A DNA stretch of 64,000 bases from Oceanisphaera marina (GTDB lineage: Bacteria; Pseudomonadota; Gammaproteobacteria; Enterobacterales; Aeromonadaceae), in assembly GCF_014643915.1 (NCBI RefSeq), contig NZ_BMKE01000005.1, positions 1-64,000 on the forward strand, given 5' to 3'. Each line of letters starts with the position of its first letter. Position 1 is the stretch's first letter. Positions 56,018 to 64,000 of the stretch are shown here, in pieces. The notes beneath the pieces are model-generated. The model was not told where the DNA came from. It made no database searches and saw nothing but the letters and a program-made list of their open reading frames with translations. The position numbers were made by a program, and so were the translations under genes.

Positions 56018-58405
56018 ATGAAATTTTCAAAATCATGGCTGGACGAGTGGGTTGCTACCGGCCTTAACGCCGAGGCTCTTGCCGAGCAAATTACCATGGC
56101 TGGGCTGGAAGTGGACGGCATTGAGCCTGTCGCCGGTGACTTCAGTCAGGTCATTGTGGGTGAAGTGGTCGAATGTGGCCAACATCCCGATGCCGACAAG
56201 CTGCGCGTCACCAAAATCAACGTAGGTGGTGACGAGCTGCTCGACATCGTCTGCGGTGCCCCCAACTGCCGCCTCGGCCTGAAAGTCGCGGTCGCCGTCG
56301 TCGGCGCAATACTGCCCGGTGACTTCAAAATCAAGAAAGCCAAGCTGCGTGGCCAGCCGTCTCACGGCATGCTGTGCTCTTACGGCGAAATCGGTATCGA
56401 ACTGGACTCCAGCGGTATTATCGAGTTGCCCGCCGACGCGCCTGTGGGTGCCTGCGTGCGTGACTATTTGCAGCTGAACGACGAGATTATCGATATCGAT
56501 CTCACCCCTAACCGTGCCGACTGTTTGAGTCTGGCCGGTGTGGCCCGTGAAGTGGGCGTGCTCAACCAGCAAGATGTTAACTGGCCCGAGATCCCGGCGG
56601 TCACCGCCACCATCGACGACAAGGTTAATATTACCCTGGACGCCGCCGATGCCTGTCCTCGTTATCTCGGCCGAGTCGTCAAGAATATTGATGTTAGCGC
56701 GACCACACCGTTGTGGATGCAGGAAAAGCTGCGTCGCAGTGGCATTCGCAGCATAGATCCCGTGGTCGACATCACCAACTTCGTGTTGTTGGAATGGGGC
56801 CAGCCCATGCATGCCTTCGACCTGGCGACCTTGAATGGCGACATTCAGGTGCGCATGGCAGAGCAGGGCGAAAAACTGACGCTGCTCGACGGCGTTGAAG
56901 TGAGCCTGAACAATGACACCCTGGTGATTGCCGACAGCCAGCAAGCCATTGCCATGGCGGGTATTTTTGGCGGCCAGGCCACAGGCGTGACCGAACAAAC
57001 CCGTGATGTATTGCTGGAATGTGCTTTCTTCAGCCCCTTGTCCATTACCGGCCGTGCCCGTAACTACGGCTTGCACACCGACTCCTCTCACCGTTTCGAG
57101 CGGGGCGTCGATTATCAGCTGCAACATAAGGTGATGGAGCGGGCCACCGCACTGTTGCTCGATATTTGTGGCGGCGAAGCCGGCCCTGTCGTGGAAGCAC
57201 TGGCGGAAGATAAACTGCCGACAGCCAATACCGTCAACCTGCGTCATGCCAAACTCAATCGGTTAATCGGTATCGACATTGCCGCCGAGCAGGTGAGCGA
57301 TATGCTGGCCCGTTTGGGTCTGGATGTCACCGCCACCACCGACGGTTGGCAGGTGGTGGTGCCCAGCTATCGTTTCGACATCAGTATCGAAGAAGATCTG
57401 GTGGAAGAAGTGGCGCGCATCTACGGCTATAACAATATTCCTAACCTGGCACCCGTGGCCGGCTTGACCATGTCACAGCATCGCGAAGCCAGATTGCCCC
57501 TTAATCGCTTGAAAGATGCCTTGGTCGACCTGGGGTATCAGGAAGCCATTACCTACAGCTTTGTAGATCCCAAACAACAGAAACTGCTGTTTCCCGAAGT
57601 CAAAACCATGACTCTGCCCAACCCGATTGCCGCCGATATGTCGGAAATGCGGGTGTCGTTATGGCCAGGCCTGATCCAGGCGGCGGTATATAACCAGAAT
57701 CGTCAGCAGCCCAGATTACGCCTGTTCGAACAGGGTCTGACCTTTATTCCCGATGACACGGCAGAAAATGGCGTGCGCCAGACTCAGGTGCTGGCCGGCC
57801 TGTTATTGGGTACCGTTAACAGTGAGCATTGGAATATGGCCGCCACCGGCGCCGATTTTTTCGATGTTAAAGGCGATGTGGAAAGCCTGCTGGCCATTGG
57901 CGGCAAAGCGCTTGATTTCTCGTTTGCCCGGGCTGACATCAGTGCCTTGCATCCGGGGCAGTCGGCCGTGTTGCTGAACCAGGGGCGCCAAGTTGGTACC
58001 CTGGGTGCCGTACACCCCAGCCTGTTGCGCAAACTGGGCCTCAAGTCTCAGGCCTATGTGTTTGAAGTCGAACTGGCTGCCATTAGTGAACGTCTGGTTC
58101 CTGAGGTCGCCGAGATTTCTCGTTTCCCTGCCAACCGTCGCGATTTGGCCCTGGTGGTAGACCAAGATGTGGCTGCTGGCGATATCCTTGATTTAACAAG
58201 GAAAGTTGGCGGGAATCAATTGGTTGGATTAAACTTGTTTGATGTATACCAAGGTCAGGGCATCAGTGACGGCAAGAAGAGCCTCGCGCTCAGCCTGGTG
58301 TTGCAAGATACCCACAGAACTTTGGAAGAGAAGGAAATTGCCGATACGGTTGCGCGTATTGTGACGGCGCTTTCTGACGAGTTTAGTGCATCCTTGAGGG
58401 ATTGA
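56018..58405 (+). CDS. pheT: Phenylalanyl-tRNA synthetase beta chain
   Basis: Large subunit of 795 residues, the E. coli length. Domains: EMAP-II-like tRNA-binding domain (about 40-150, with [15 protein letters not shown]), B3/B4 editing core (near 200-370), B5 domain (400-470), a catalytic-like core and a C-terminal ferredoxin-like anticodon-binding domain ([15 protein letters not shown] near 705). It follows pheS by 15 bases and ends one base before ihfA. Confidence 0.97.
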   Translation: MKFSKSWLDEWVATGLNAEALAEQITMAGLEVDGIEPVAGDFSQVIVGEVVECGQHPDADKLRVTKINVGGDELLDIVCGAPNCRLGLKVAVAVVGAILPGDFKIKKAKLRGQPSHGMLCSYGEIGIELDSSGIIELPADAPVGACVRDYLQLNDEIIDIDLTPNRADCLSLAGVAREVGVLNQQDVNWPEIPAVTATIDDKVNITLDAADACPRYLGRVVKNIDVSATTPLWMQEKLRRSGIRSIDPVVDITNFVLLEWGQPMHAFDLATLNGDIQVRMAEQGEKLTLLDGVEVSLNNDTLVIADSQQAIAMAGIFGGQATGVTEQTRDVLLECAFFSPLSITGRARNYGLHTDSSHRFERGVDYQLQHKVMERATALLLDICGGEAGPVVEALAEDKLPTANTVNLRHAKLNRLIGIDIAAEQVSDMLARLGLDVTATTDGWQVVVPSYRFDISIEEDLVEEVARIYGYNNIPNLAPVAGLTMSQHREARLPLNRLKDALVDLGYQEAITYSFVDPKQQKLLFPEVKTMTLPNPIAADMSEMRVSLWPGLIQAAVYNQNRQQPRLRLFEQGLTFIPDDTAENGVRQTQVLAGLLLGTVNSEHWNMAATGADFFDVKGDVESLLAIGGKALDFSFARADISALHPGQSAVLLNQGRQVGTLGAVHPSLLRKLGLKSQAYVFEVELAAISERLVPEVAEISRFPANRRDLALVVDQDVAAGDILDLTRKVGGNQLVGLNLFDVYQGQGISDGKKSLALSLVLQDTHRTLEEKEIADTVARIVTALSDEFSASLRD

Positions 58406-58406
58406 T

Positions 58407-58724
58407 ATGGCCTTAACCAAAGCCGACTTAGCAGAGCATCTGTTTACCGAACTTGGCTTGTCCAAGCGCGATGCCAAAGAGATGGTGGAAGCGTTTTTTG
58501 AAGAAATACGCTCCGCGCTTGAACAAGGCGAACAGGTAAAGATTTCCGGTTTCGGCAACTTCGAGTTACGAAATAAAGGGGAGCGCCCGGGGCGCAACCC
58601 TAAAACCGGAGAAGATATCCCCATTTCGGCGCGCCGAGTGGTCACCTTCAGGCCAGGGCAAAAGCTTAAAGCCAGAGTTGAACATCTCTCACAACTCGAT
58701 GAATCAGACTCCTCAGCAGAGTAA
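58407..58724 (+). CDS. ihfA: Integration host factor alpha subunit
   Basis: DNA-bending HU-family subunit that pairs with IhfB. The 105 residues are typical: [40 protein letters not shown] near 45-64 (beta arms with the intercalating Pro) and [13 protein letters not shown] near 80. Last gene of the translation string, followed by its own terminator. Confidence 0.97.
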   Translation: MALTKADLAEHLFTELGLSKRDAKEMVEAFFEEIRSALEQGEQVKISGFGNFELRNKGERPGRNPKTGEDIPISARRVVTFRPGQKLKARVEHLSQLDESDSSAE

Positions 58725-58729
58725 AATAC

Positions 58730-58757
58730 AGCCAGGCCCAGAGCCTGGCTTTTTATT
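58730..58757 (+). terminator. Terminator after ihfA
   Basis: AGCCAGGC-CCAGA-GCCTGGCT followed by TTTTATTTT, 6 bases past the ihfA stop codon. Confidence 0.9.
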
Positions 58758-58767
58758 TTGTAGAAAG

Positions 58768-58875
58768 TGAAGGGTAAAGAGTCAAGGGGACAAGCTTACA
58801 CACCGAACATTCCAGGTACATAGTGCTTCCTGTTGTCCTCTTCACTCTTCACTCTTTACCTATTACTCTTCACAT
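58768..58875. repeat. Intergenic inverted-repeat element
   Basis: GGTAAAGAGT (58,773-58,782) pairs with ACTCTTTACC (58,851-58,860), and inside it GGGACAA with TTGTCCT (about 58,787-58,794 and 58,833-58,839). Short repeats of the CTCTTCACT type run through the right arm. It looks like a non-coding MITE-like or REP-like repeat; other copies lie outside this window if they exist. Confidence 0.45.
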
Positions 58876-58942
58876 GCTTGAAAGAGTAAGACTAAGGCCG
58901 TATTGGCCTTGAACCTGCATAGCTGTTAGCCTAAACCACTTA

Positions 58943-59683
58943 ATGTTAATGATTAGTGTCAACAGAGGTATGCGGCCAGTGCATAAAGGTAACATTGTTA
59001 TTCTTACCGGAGCGGGTATTTCAGCCGAATCGGGTATTAGAACCTTTAGAGCCAGCGATGGTTTGTGGGAAGAACATCACATAGAAGATGTCGCCACGCC
59101 CGAAGGGTATAAACGTGACCCCGAGTTGGTGCATCGGTTTTATAATGCCCGACGGGAGCTACTACACACGGTGGAGCCTAATGCGGCACATCTGGCATTG
59201 GCAAAGCTTGAAGCGCAGTGGCCAGATCAGGTGACCATAGTTACACAAAACATCGATGATCTGCATGAGAGGGCTGGCAGTAAAAATGTGCTGCACATGC
59301 ACGGCGAATTATTAAAAGCACGCTGTCCGCACAGCAAACAAACAATAGATTGGCCGACGGCCATTCAAAGCACGGATATGTGTCAGTGTTGTCAGTTTCC
59401 GGAGCCGTTACGGCCCCATGTGGTGTGGTTTGGAGAGATGCCTCTGGGGCTGGACCGCATCTATCAGGCACTGAGTGAAGCCAGCCTGTTCATATCCATA
59501 GGTACGTCGGGTAACGTATATCCGGCCGCCGGCCTGGTGCACGAGGCCGCCATGCACAATGCCCATACTATAGAAATCAATTTAGAGCCCAGCCAGGGCA
59601 AGACTCACTTTGCCGAGCACCGCTATGGCCGCGCAACCATAGAGGTAGTGAAATACGTCGAGGAATTATTAGAGGCACGATAA
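58943..59683 (+). CDS. cobB: NAD-dependent protein deacylase (sirtuin)
   Basis: Sir2-family class III deacylase removing acetyl and succinyl groups from lysine. The 246 residues contain [17 protein letters not shown] near 20, the desuccinylase Tyr and Arg in RFYNARREL near 65, [12 protein letters not shown] near 103, catalytic His in [11 protein letters not shown], a zinc site with CQCC near 148 and [11 protein letters not shown] near 190. Start uncertain: ATG 58,943 lacks a ribosome site, and ATG 58,970 has GAGG very close. Single gene. Confidence 0.93.
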   Translation: MLMISVNRGMRPVHKGNIVILTGAGISAESGIRTFRASDGLWEEHHIEDVATPEGYKRDPELVHRFYNARRELLHTVEPNAAHLALAKLEAQWPDQVTIVTQNIDDLHERAGSKNVLHMHGELLKARCPHSKQTIDWPTAIQSTDMCQCCQFPEPLRPHVVWFGEMPLGLDRIYQALSEASLFISIGTSGNVYPAAGLVHEAAMHNAHTIEINLEPSQGKTHFAEHRYGRATIEVVKYVEELLEAR

Positions 59684-59705
59684 AGGGGACGGGCGGTTAA
59701 TAAAA

Positions 59706-59727
59706 GCCCGCTAAATGCGGGCCTTGT
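59706..59727. terminator. Terminator between cobB and potD
   Basis: GCCCGC-TAAAT-GCGGGC between the convergent cobB and potD ends; CTTGTTG follows on the plus strand and TTTTATTAA on the minus strand, giving a better U run for potD. Confidence 0.75.
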
Positions 59728-59749
59728 TGCCGTTGTAGTGAGTGTCAGG

Positions 59750-60799
59750 TTACTGCGAGCGCAGTTTTACCCAGTAGCCTTCATAAATGGCGAGCACCTC
59801 GTCGCCCAGATCTTCCTGAAAATGCCCCTGATTGATCACCTCGGCTGAGGGGAACAACACCGGATTAACCGCCACCTCGGCAGGCAGCAATGCCTTGGCC
59901 CCCTTGTTGGGAACGGCGATACCCAATTCCTGAATGATCTGCGCGGCCACTTCGGGGCGCATTAAAAAGTCCAGGAACTGATGCGCAGCATCCACCGATT
60001 TGGCATTGCTCGGGATCACCGCACTGTCCACCCAGAAAATGGCGCCTTCACTCGGATAGACATAGTCCAGCGCTATGCCGTCTTGCTGGGTTTTATAGGC
60101 CTGATCGCTCCACAGCAAGCCCAGCGAGGTTTCACCCGTGACATACGGCATGCGCGGGTTATCCGAATTATACAGCAGTACGTTGCTCTGCAACGGGATC
60201 AGCTTTTCGTAGGCGGCCTTGATTTCTGCCGGATCACGGCTGTTGGCCGAAAATCCCAGGGTTAACAGCGCCATTTGAAAACTTTCACGAATATCATCCG
60301 TCAGCATCAGCTGGTTTTCCCAGCGGCTGTCCCACAAATCCTGCCAGGATGTGACCTCGGCGTCCGCCAGATCGTCACGATTAATGGCAATGGCGGTGCT
60401 GCCAAACGAGTAGGGCATGCTGTATTGGTTATCAGGATCGAAGTCCTTGTTCAAAATGCTGTCGTCCAGTTCGGAAAAATGCGGCAGCTTGCTCTTGTCC
60501 AGCGGCTGTAACATGCCTTCACGAGCCATCTTGCTCACCATGTAGCTGGACGGAAAAATAATATCGTAGCTTTCCTTCGCGTTGCTGGTTTGCAGCAGCT
60601 TCAGCTTGGCATACAGTGCTTCGTTTGAGTCAAAGCTGGCGTAGTCCACCTTAATGCCGCTTTCTTTGGTAAAGGCCTGCAATACGGTATCGGGCAAATA
60701 CTCGGCCCAGGCATACACCGACAGGCGATCTTGTGCCTGCGCCAGCACCGGAAAGGTGGCAGCCATAATCCAGGCCAAAGGACGAACGACTGATTTCAT
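59750..60799 (-). CDS. potD: Spermidine/putrescine-binding periplasmic protein PotD
   Basis: Polyamine receptor of 349 residues. Signal peptide with cleavage near AQAQDRLSVYAW; then NEALYAKLKL, DIIFPSSYMVSKM near 75, MPYSFGSTAIAINRDD near 125 and EGAIFWVDSAVIP near 250. Last gene of potABCD; its ATG overlaps the potC stop by 4 bases. Whether it prefers spermidine or putrescine cannot be read from the sequence. Confidence 0.94.
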   Translation of the reverse strand: MKSVVRPLAWIMAATFPVLAQAQDRLSVYAWAEYLPDTVLQAFTKESGIKVDYASFDSNEALYAKLKLLQTSNAKESYDIIFPSSYMVSKMAREGMLQPLDKSKLPHFSELDDSILNKDFDPDNQYSMPYSFGSTAIAINRDDLADAEVTSWQDLWDSRWENQLMLTDDIRESFQMALLTLGFSANSRDPAEIKAAYEKLIPLQSNVLLYNSDNPRMPYVTGETSLGLLWSDQAYKTQQDGIALDYVYPSEGAIFWVDSAVIPSNAKSVDAAHQFLDFLMRPEVAAQIIQELGIAVPNKGAKALLPAEVAVNPVLFPSAEVINQGHFQEDLGDEVLAIYEGYWVKLRSQ

Positions 60800-61566
60800 A
60801 ATTGTTTCTTCCTTAACAGTAACTGCGCTATCACCACCAGGATCAGCGACATTGCCAACATTAACGTAGCCAGGGCATTCACCTCTGGCGACACACCCAC
60901 CTTGACCATAGAGTATATTTTTAACGGCAACACTTCATAACTCGGCCCGGTAACAAACGAGCTGACAATCACATCGTCCAGCGACAGGGTAAAACTGAGT
61001 AACCAACCCGCGGCAATGGCGGGAGCGGCCAAGGGTAAAATGATACGGCGAAAGGTCACCGCTTCACTCGCGCCCAAGTCTTTTGCCGCCTCCAGCATGC
61101 GCACATCGAACCCTTTTAATCGGGAGTACACGGTAATCACCACGAAGGGCAAACAAAAGGTAATGTGGGCAAACAGCAGCGACCAAAAGCCCAGCGAAAT
61201 ACCCAGCACCACAAACAGCGCCAGCAGGGAAATGGCCATGACAATATCGGGCGACATCATCACCACAAACAGCATGCCGCCCACAAACTGCTTACCGCGA
61301 AACGAGTACCGATACAGCGCTACGGCGGCCAAGGTGCCAATCAGTGCCGCACCGGTGGCCGATATCAGTGCTATGGTCAGCGAATGACGGGCCGCTTCCA
61401 TCAGGCTGGCGTTATTGACCAGCCGATCAAACCACTCCAGGGTAAAGCCTTCCCAGCGAATACCAAATTTGGAACGATTAAAGGCGTTGGCTATCAAAAC
61501 GCCAATCGGAATGTACAGATAGGCGAATACCAACAGTAAAAAACTGCCCTTTAGCCACTTAATCAT
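60796..61566 (-). CDS. potC: Spermidine/putrescine ABC transporter permease PotC
   Basis: Inner membrane permease of 256 residues with about six segments. The EAA loop that contacts PotA is EAAKDLGASEAVTFRRI near 160; the start [20 protein letters not shown] is typical for PotC. It overlaps potB by 8 bases and potD by 4, so translation is probably coupled. Confidence 0.96.
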   Translation of the reverse strand: MIKWLKGSFLLLVFAYLYIPIGVLIANAFNRSKFGIRWEGFTLEWFDRLVNNASLMEAARHSLTIALISATGAALIGTLAAVALYRYSFRGKQFVGGMLFVVMMSPDIVMAISLLALFVVLGISLGFWSLLFAHITFCLPFVVITVYSRLKGFDVRMLEAAKDLGASEAVTFRRIILPLAAPAIAAGWLLSFTLSLDDVIVSSFVTGPSYEVLPLKIYSMVKVGVSPEVNALATLMLAMSLILVVIAQLLLRKKQL

Positions 61567-62470
61567 CGAGTGACACCTTCTTGTTCATCATTTTCGCCGC
61601 GCGGTAATACAGATACATCATGCCGGCCATCAGTACCGTCAAGGTCACACTGGTGGCGGCACCAAAAGGCCAGTCGCGAATATTCAAAAACTGGGTCTTG
61701 ATGATATTACCGATCAACAGGTTTTTGGCGCCGCCCAGCAAGTCCGAGATATAAAACATGCCGAGCGCCGGCAAAAATACCAGCAAGCAGCCGGCTACAA
61801 TGCCGGGTAGCGTCAGCGGCAAAATAATGCGGAAAAACCGCGACATCGCGCCCGCGCCCAAATCCTGTGCGGCTTCCAATAGGCGAACATCGAGTTTTTC
61901 AATGGCCGAGTACAAAGGCAGCACCATAAAGGGCAGCAGTATGTACACCAGGCCGATGATCACCGCCACTTCACTAAACATGATGCGCAGCGGCTGTTCA
62001 ATCAGCCCCATGCTCAATAACGCCGTGTTCAACAAACCCTTGGTACCCAACACTATTTTCAGGGCATAGGTGCGGATTAACGAATTGGTCCAAAACGGGA
62101 TGATCACCAAAAACAACAATAACGGCCGAACACGCACCGGCATTTTCGCGATAATATAGGCAAACGGATAACCCACCAGCAAACACAGCAGGGTGGCGGT
62201 GCCCGCCATCAGCAACGAATGCCCCAGTACCTTTATGTAGAGGGGATCGAGCAAACGGCTGTAACTGTCCAGGCTGAATACCAGGCTGATCAGGCTGGCG
62301 TGATCCCGGGTCATAAAGCTGGTGGCAATGATCATCAGGTTGGGCAAGAACACAAACAACAACAACCAGCCCACAATCAGGGCAACCGCCAGATTTCTGA
62401 AGCCGTTACCCGGCAGGCTTTTTATGCTCGCCGCCAGTGGCCGAGTCGCCAGGGTGTTAGTGTTGTTCAT
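61559..62470 (-). CDS. potB: Spermidine/putrescine ABC transporter permease PotB
   Basis: Second permease, 303 residues, about six membrane segments with [17 protein letters not shown] near 200. The N-terminal 35 residues are cytosolic and longer than in PotC. It overlaps the potA end by 14 bases. Confidence 0.96.
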   Translation of the reverse strand: MNNTNTLATRPLAASIKSLPGNGFRNLAVALIVGWLLLFVFLPNLMIIATSFMTRDHASLISLVFSLDSYSRLLDPLYIKVLGHSLLMAGTATLLCLLVGYPFAYIIAKMPVRVRPLLLFLVIIPFWTNSLIRTYALKIVLGTKGLLNTALLSMGLIEQPLRIMFSEVAVIIGLVYILLPFMVLPLYSAIEKLDVRLLEAAQDLGAGAMSRFFRIILPLTLPGIVAGCLLVFLPALGMFYISDLLGGAKNLLIGNIIKTQFLNIRDWPFGAATSVTLTVLMAGMMYLYYRAAKMMNKKVSLDD

Positions 62471-63560
62471 AGGGCAATACCACTTCCCAGCTATCTACCC
62501 AGGTGAGGTTTACTTGCTCGCCCAGCCGATAATCAAAGTCGGGATCGTCTTCATCAAAGAACTCGGACACCAAGACATGCTGGCCAGACTGCAGCTCGAC
62601 CCGAGACTCCAGGGTGGCGCCTTTATATAGCCGTTCAACGATACGCCCGGCGATGCCGCCCCCCGTATTGGCAGCACAGATCTTCATGCGCAGATCTTCC
62701 GGGCGCAGCAACACGCACACCTTGTCACCGGCGCTAAACGGCTGCTGGCTGTGTACCACGCAGTCGCGGCCTTCTACCCGCGCATGCCAACTACCCGGGG
62801 TCGCCGGGTTGAGAAGCTCCCCGTCCATGATGTTGATCTCGCCAATAAAGCGCGCCACAAACAGGTTGGCCGGTGATTCATAAATTTCTCGAGGAGTCCC
62901 GTCTTGCACCACCTTGCCGCCGTGCATCACCACGATTCTGTCCGACATCGACAAGGCTTCTTCCTGATCGTGCGTCACAAATACGAAGGTAATCCCCAAA
63001 CGGCGCTGCAGCTGCTTAAGCTCGCTTTGCATTTGCTTGCGCAGTTTGTAATCGAGTGCACTCAAGGATTCATCCAGCAGCAATACCTTGGGGCGATTGA
63101 CCACAGCTCGGGCAATGGCCACCCGTTGTTGCTGACCCCCTGATAACTGATGCGGATAGCGGTTGGCCATGGTATCCAGCTGCACCATCTTCAGGGCTTC
63201 CAGCACCCGGGGAGTGATTTCGCTTTTTGGCAGCTTTTGCATGCGCAAGCCAAAGGCCACGTTGTCGAATAACGTCATGTGCGGAAAAAGGGCGTAACTT
63301 TGAAATACCGTGTTCACATGTCTGTGTTCGGCTGCCACGGTGGTAATGTCGCTACCTGCCAGGGTCAAACGGCCGCTGTCTGCCTGCTCAAGGCCGGCAA
63401 TCAAGCGCAGTACCGTGGTTTTACCACAGCCGGAAGGGCCGAGAATAGTGAGGAATTCGCCGTCATAAATGGATAAGTCCAGATTATCTATGATAGCTTT
63501 ACCGTCGAATGTTTTACTGATACCCGTCAGAGAGACTAGGGGAATAGGTTGTTCCGCCAT
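62457..63560 (-). CDS. potA: Spermidine/putrescine ABC transporter ATP-binding protein PotA
   Basis: ATPase of the polyamine importer, 367 residues. Walker [14 protein letters not shown] near 40, signature [14 protein letters not shown] near 140, Walker [13 protein letters not shown] near 160, and a C-terminal TOBE regulatory domain (about 270-360). First gene of potABCD. Walker B has DES rather than the usual DEP; a Ser here is also seen in other PotA proteins. Confidence 0.96.
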   Translation of the reverse strand: MAEQPIPLVSLTGISKTFDGKAIIDNLDLSIYDGEFLTILGPSGCGKTTVLRLIAGLEQADSGRLTLAGSDITTVAAEHRHVNTVFQSYALFPHMTLFDNVAFGLRMQKLPKSEITPRVLEALKMVQLDTMANRYPHQLSGGQQQRVAIARAVVNRPKVLLLDESLSALDYKLRKQMQSELKQLQRRLGITFVFVTHDQEEALSMSDRIVVMHGGKVVQDGTPREIYESPANLFVARFIGEINIMDGELLNPATPGSWHARVEGRDCVVHSQQPFSAGDKVCVLLRPEDLRMKICAANTGGGIAGRIVERLYKGATLESRVELQSGQHVLVSEFFDEDDPDFDYRLGEQVNLTWVDSWEVVLPYEQH

Positions 63561-63759
63561 GTAGCCTTATACACCTCGATGAAAACGCACCGCGTTTTGA
63601 AAACCAAAAGAGCGCGCATTCTAGTGAGCGCCAAGGTTAAAGCAAAGCAAATATTTATGACCGCGATGAACACATTTACTGTTTTACAAAAAATATCGTC
63701 GGTTTAATTCCTTGTGTTAATAATGGCTTGGCTTTGCTGTCTCTCTCGGCTTCCTCCGT

Positions 63760-63765
63760 TATAAT
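63760..63765 (+). promoter_or_regulatory. Perfect -10 box before the last gene
   Basis: TATAAT in the 234-base divergent gap between potA and the partial gene at 63,795. No convincing -35 at 17 bases; TTGCTG lies 20 bases upstream. Low certainty as a complete promoter. Confidence 0.35.
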
Positions 63766-63794
63766 GGCACCATCTTTAGCAAGAGACTGAATGA

Positions 63795-64000
63795 ATGAAT
63801 GAACCACGATTTGCTCGGCTGCAACAGTCGTTACAGCAGGGCTTTACGCTTGCACCCAAAGCTGTGTTTCAAGAAGCCTGGCAGCGTATTCATGGTGCCA
63901 AAATGCCGATTTTACTGGCCGCCATCGGTGTGGTTGGTTGCTGGTTGGTACTCAATCAACTATTGGTAAGCGTGGCCGGAGAGGAAGAACAGGTTTCCTG
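63795..64000 (+). CDS. Unidentified membrane protein, N-terminal part
   Basis: Frame starting ATG 63,795 (MNEPRFARLQQSLQQGF) and running off the window after 68 codons. Residues 40-60 form one clear membrane segment (PILLAAIGVVGCWLVLNQLL), followed by an acidic turn. AAGAGA lies about 7 bases before the ATG. I do not recognise the family; the missing 3' part may settle it. Confidence 0.6.
   Translation, partial: MNEPRFARLQQSLQQGFTLAPKAVFQEAWQRIHGAKMPILLAAIGVVGCWLVLNQLLVSVAGEEEQVS

Noticed and set aside
56033-57247. A 404-codon open frame on the minus strand opposite pheT
   Set aside because: It is a shadow of pheT, with no ribosome site and unlikely composition.

Overview
The window reads as chromosome of a marine-type gammaproteobacterium, most like the Aeromonadales (Oceanimonas / Oceanisphaera / Zobellella relatives). 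That placement is inferred from gene content and order: bifunctional hisB, an Enterobacteria-like Tus, FadR, the ycgL-ycgM-ycgN group beside minCDE, the prkA-yeaH-ycgB stress operon, a DUF3080 lipoprotein next to norM, and the thrS-infC-rpmI-rplT-pheS-pheT-ihfA string. No phage, insertion sequence or CRISPR array was recognised.

Layout. 1-6.6 kb: an unidentified gene tail, aspC, a tus replication-terminator gene and a Fur-box-controlled ferric iron ABC operon (fbpABC). 7-14.2 kb: the complete histidine operon hisGDCBHAFI on the minus strand, with a HisL leader peptide and attenuator; hisD is broken by a short internal deletion. 14.5-24.1 kb: an accessory-looking block with two copies of a cassette (TAXI-type TRAP solute-binding lipoprotein plus a DUF1338/HglS-like 2-oxoacid dioxygenase), one fused TRAP permease, a LysR regulator and an atypical ZIP-like transporter. 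24.2-36.9 kb: kefB-like antiporter, yoaA helicase, tsaB, fadD, rnd, minCDE, ycgL/M/N, dsbB and fadR. 37-41.8 kb: ycgB-yeaH-prkA. 41.8-45.9 kb: an intergenic region with two CGTTAACG palindromes and a candidate small RNA, then azoR, cdaR, garK and two tRNA-Val(GAC) genes. 45.9-51.6 kb: DUF3080 lipoprotein, norM, riboflavin synthase, a CPXCG protein, a pteridine reductase-like SDR, a fructosamine kinase-like protein and a TerB-like protein. 51.8-58.7 kb: the translation operon. 59-64 kb: cobB, potABCD and the start of an unknown membrane protein.

The most interesting signal is the replication-fork trap. The Tus homologue keeps the residues that form the cytosine-6 pocket in E. coli Tus. A 16-base element with the Ter half GTATGTTG lies immediately before its start codon and recurs in two other intergenic gaps (43,049 and 49,134), always in the same orientation. 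The three sites share a right half (GCATAA) unlike the E. coli Ter sequence (TAACTA), so this may be a lineage-specific Tus-Ter system.

Other points to check: infC appears to start at AUA rather than the usual AUU, overlapping the thrS stop; pheS and hisD both carry short internal deletions that remove highly conserved residues, which in an essential gene such as pheS suggests an assembly or sequencing fault unless reads confirm it; and the duplicated TAXI-SBP/HglS-like cassette may be an undescribed uptake-and-conversion route for a 2-oxoacid or hydroxyacid.
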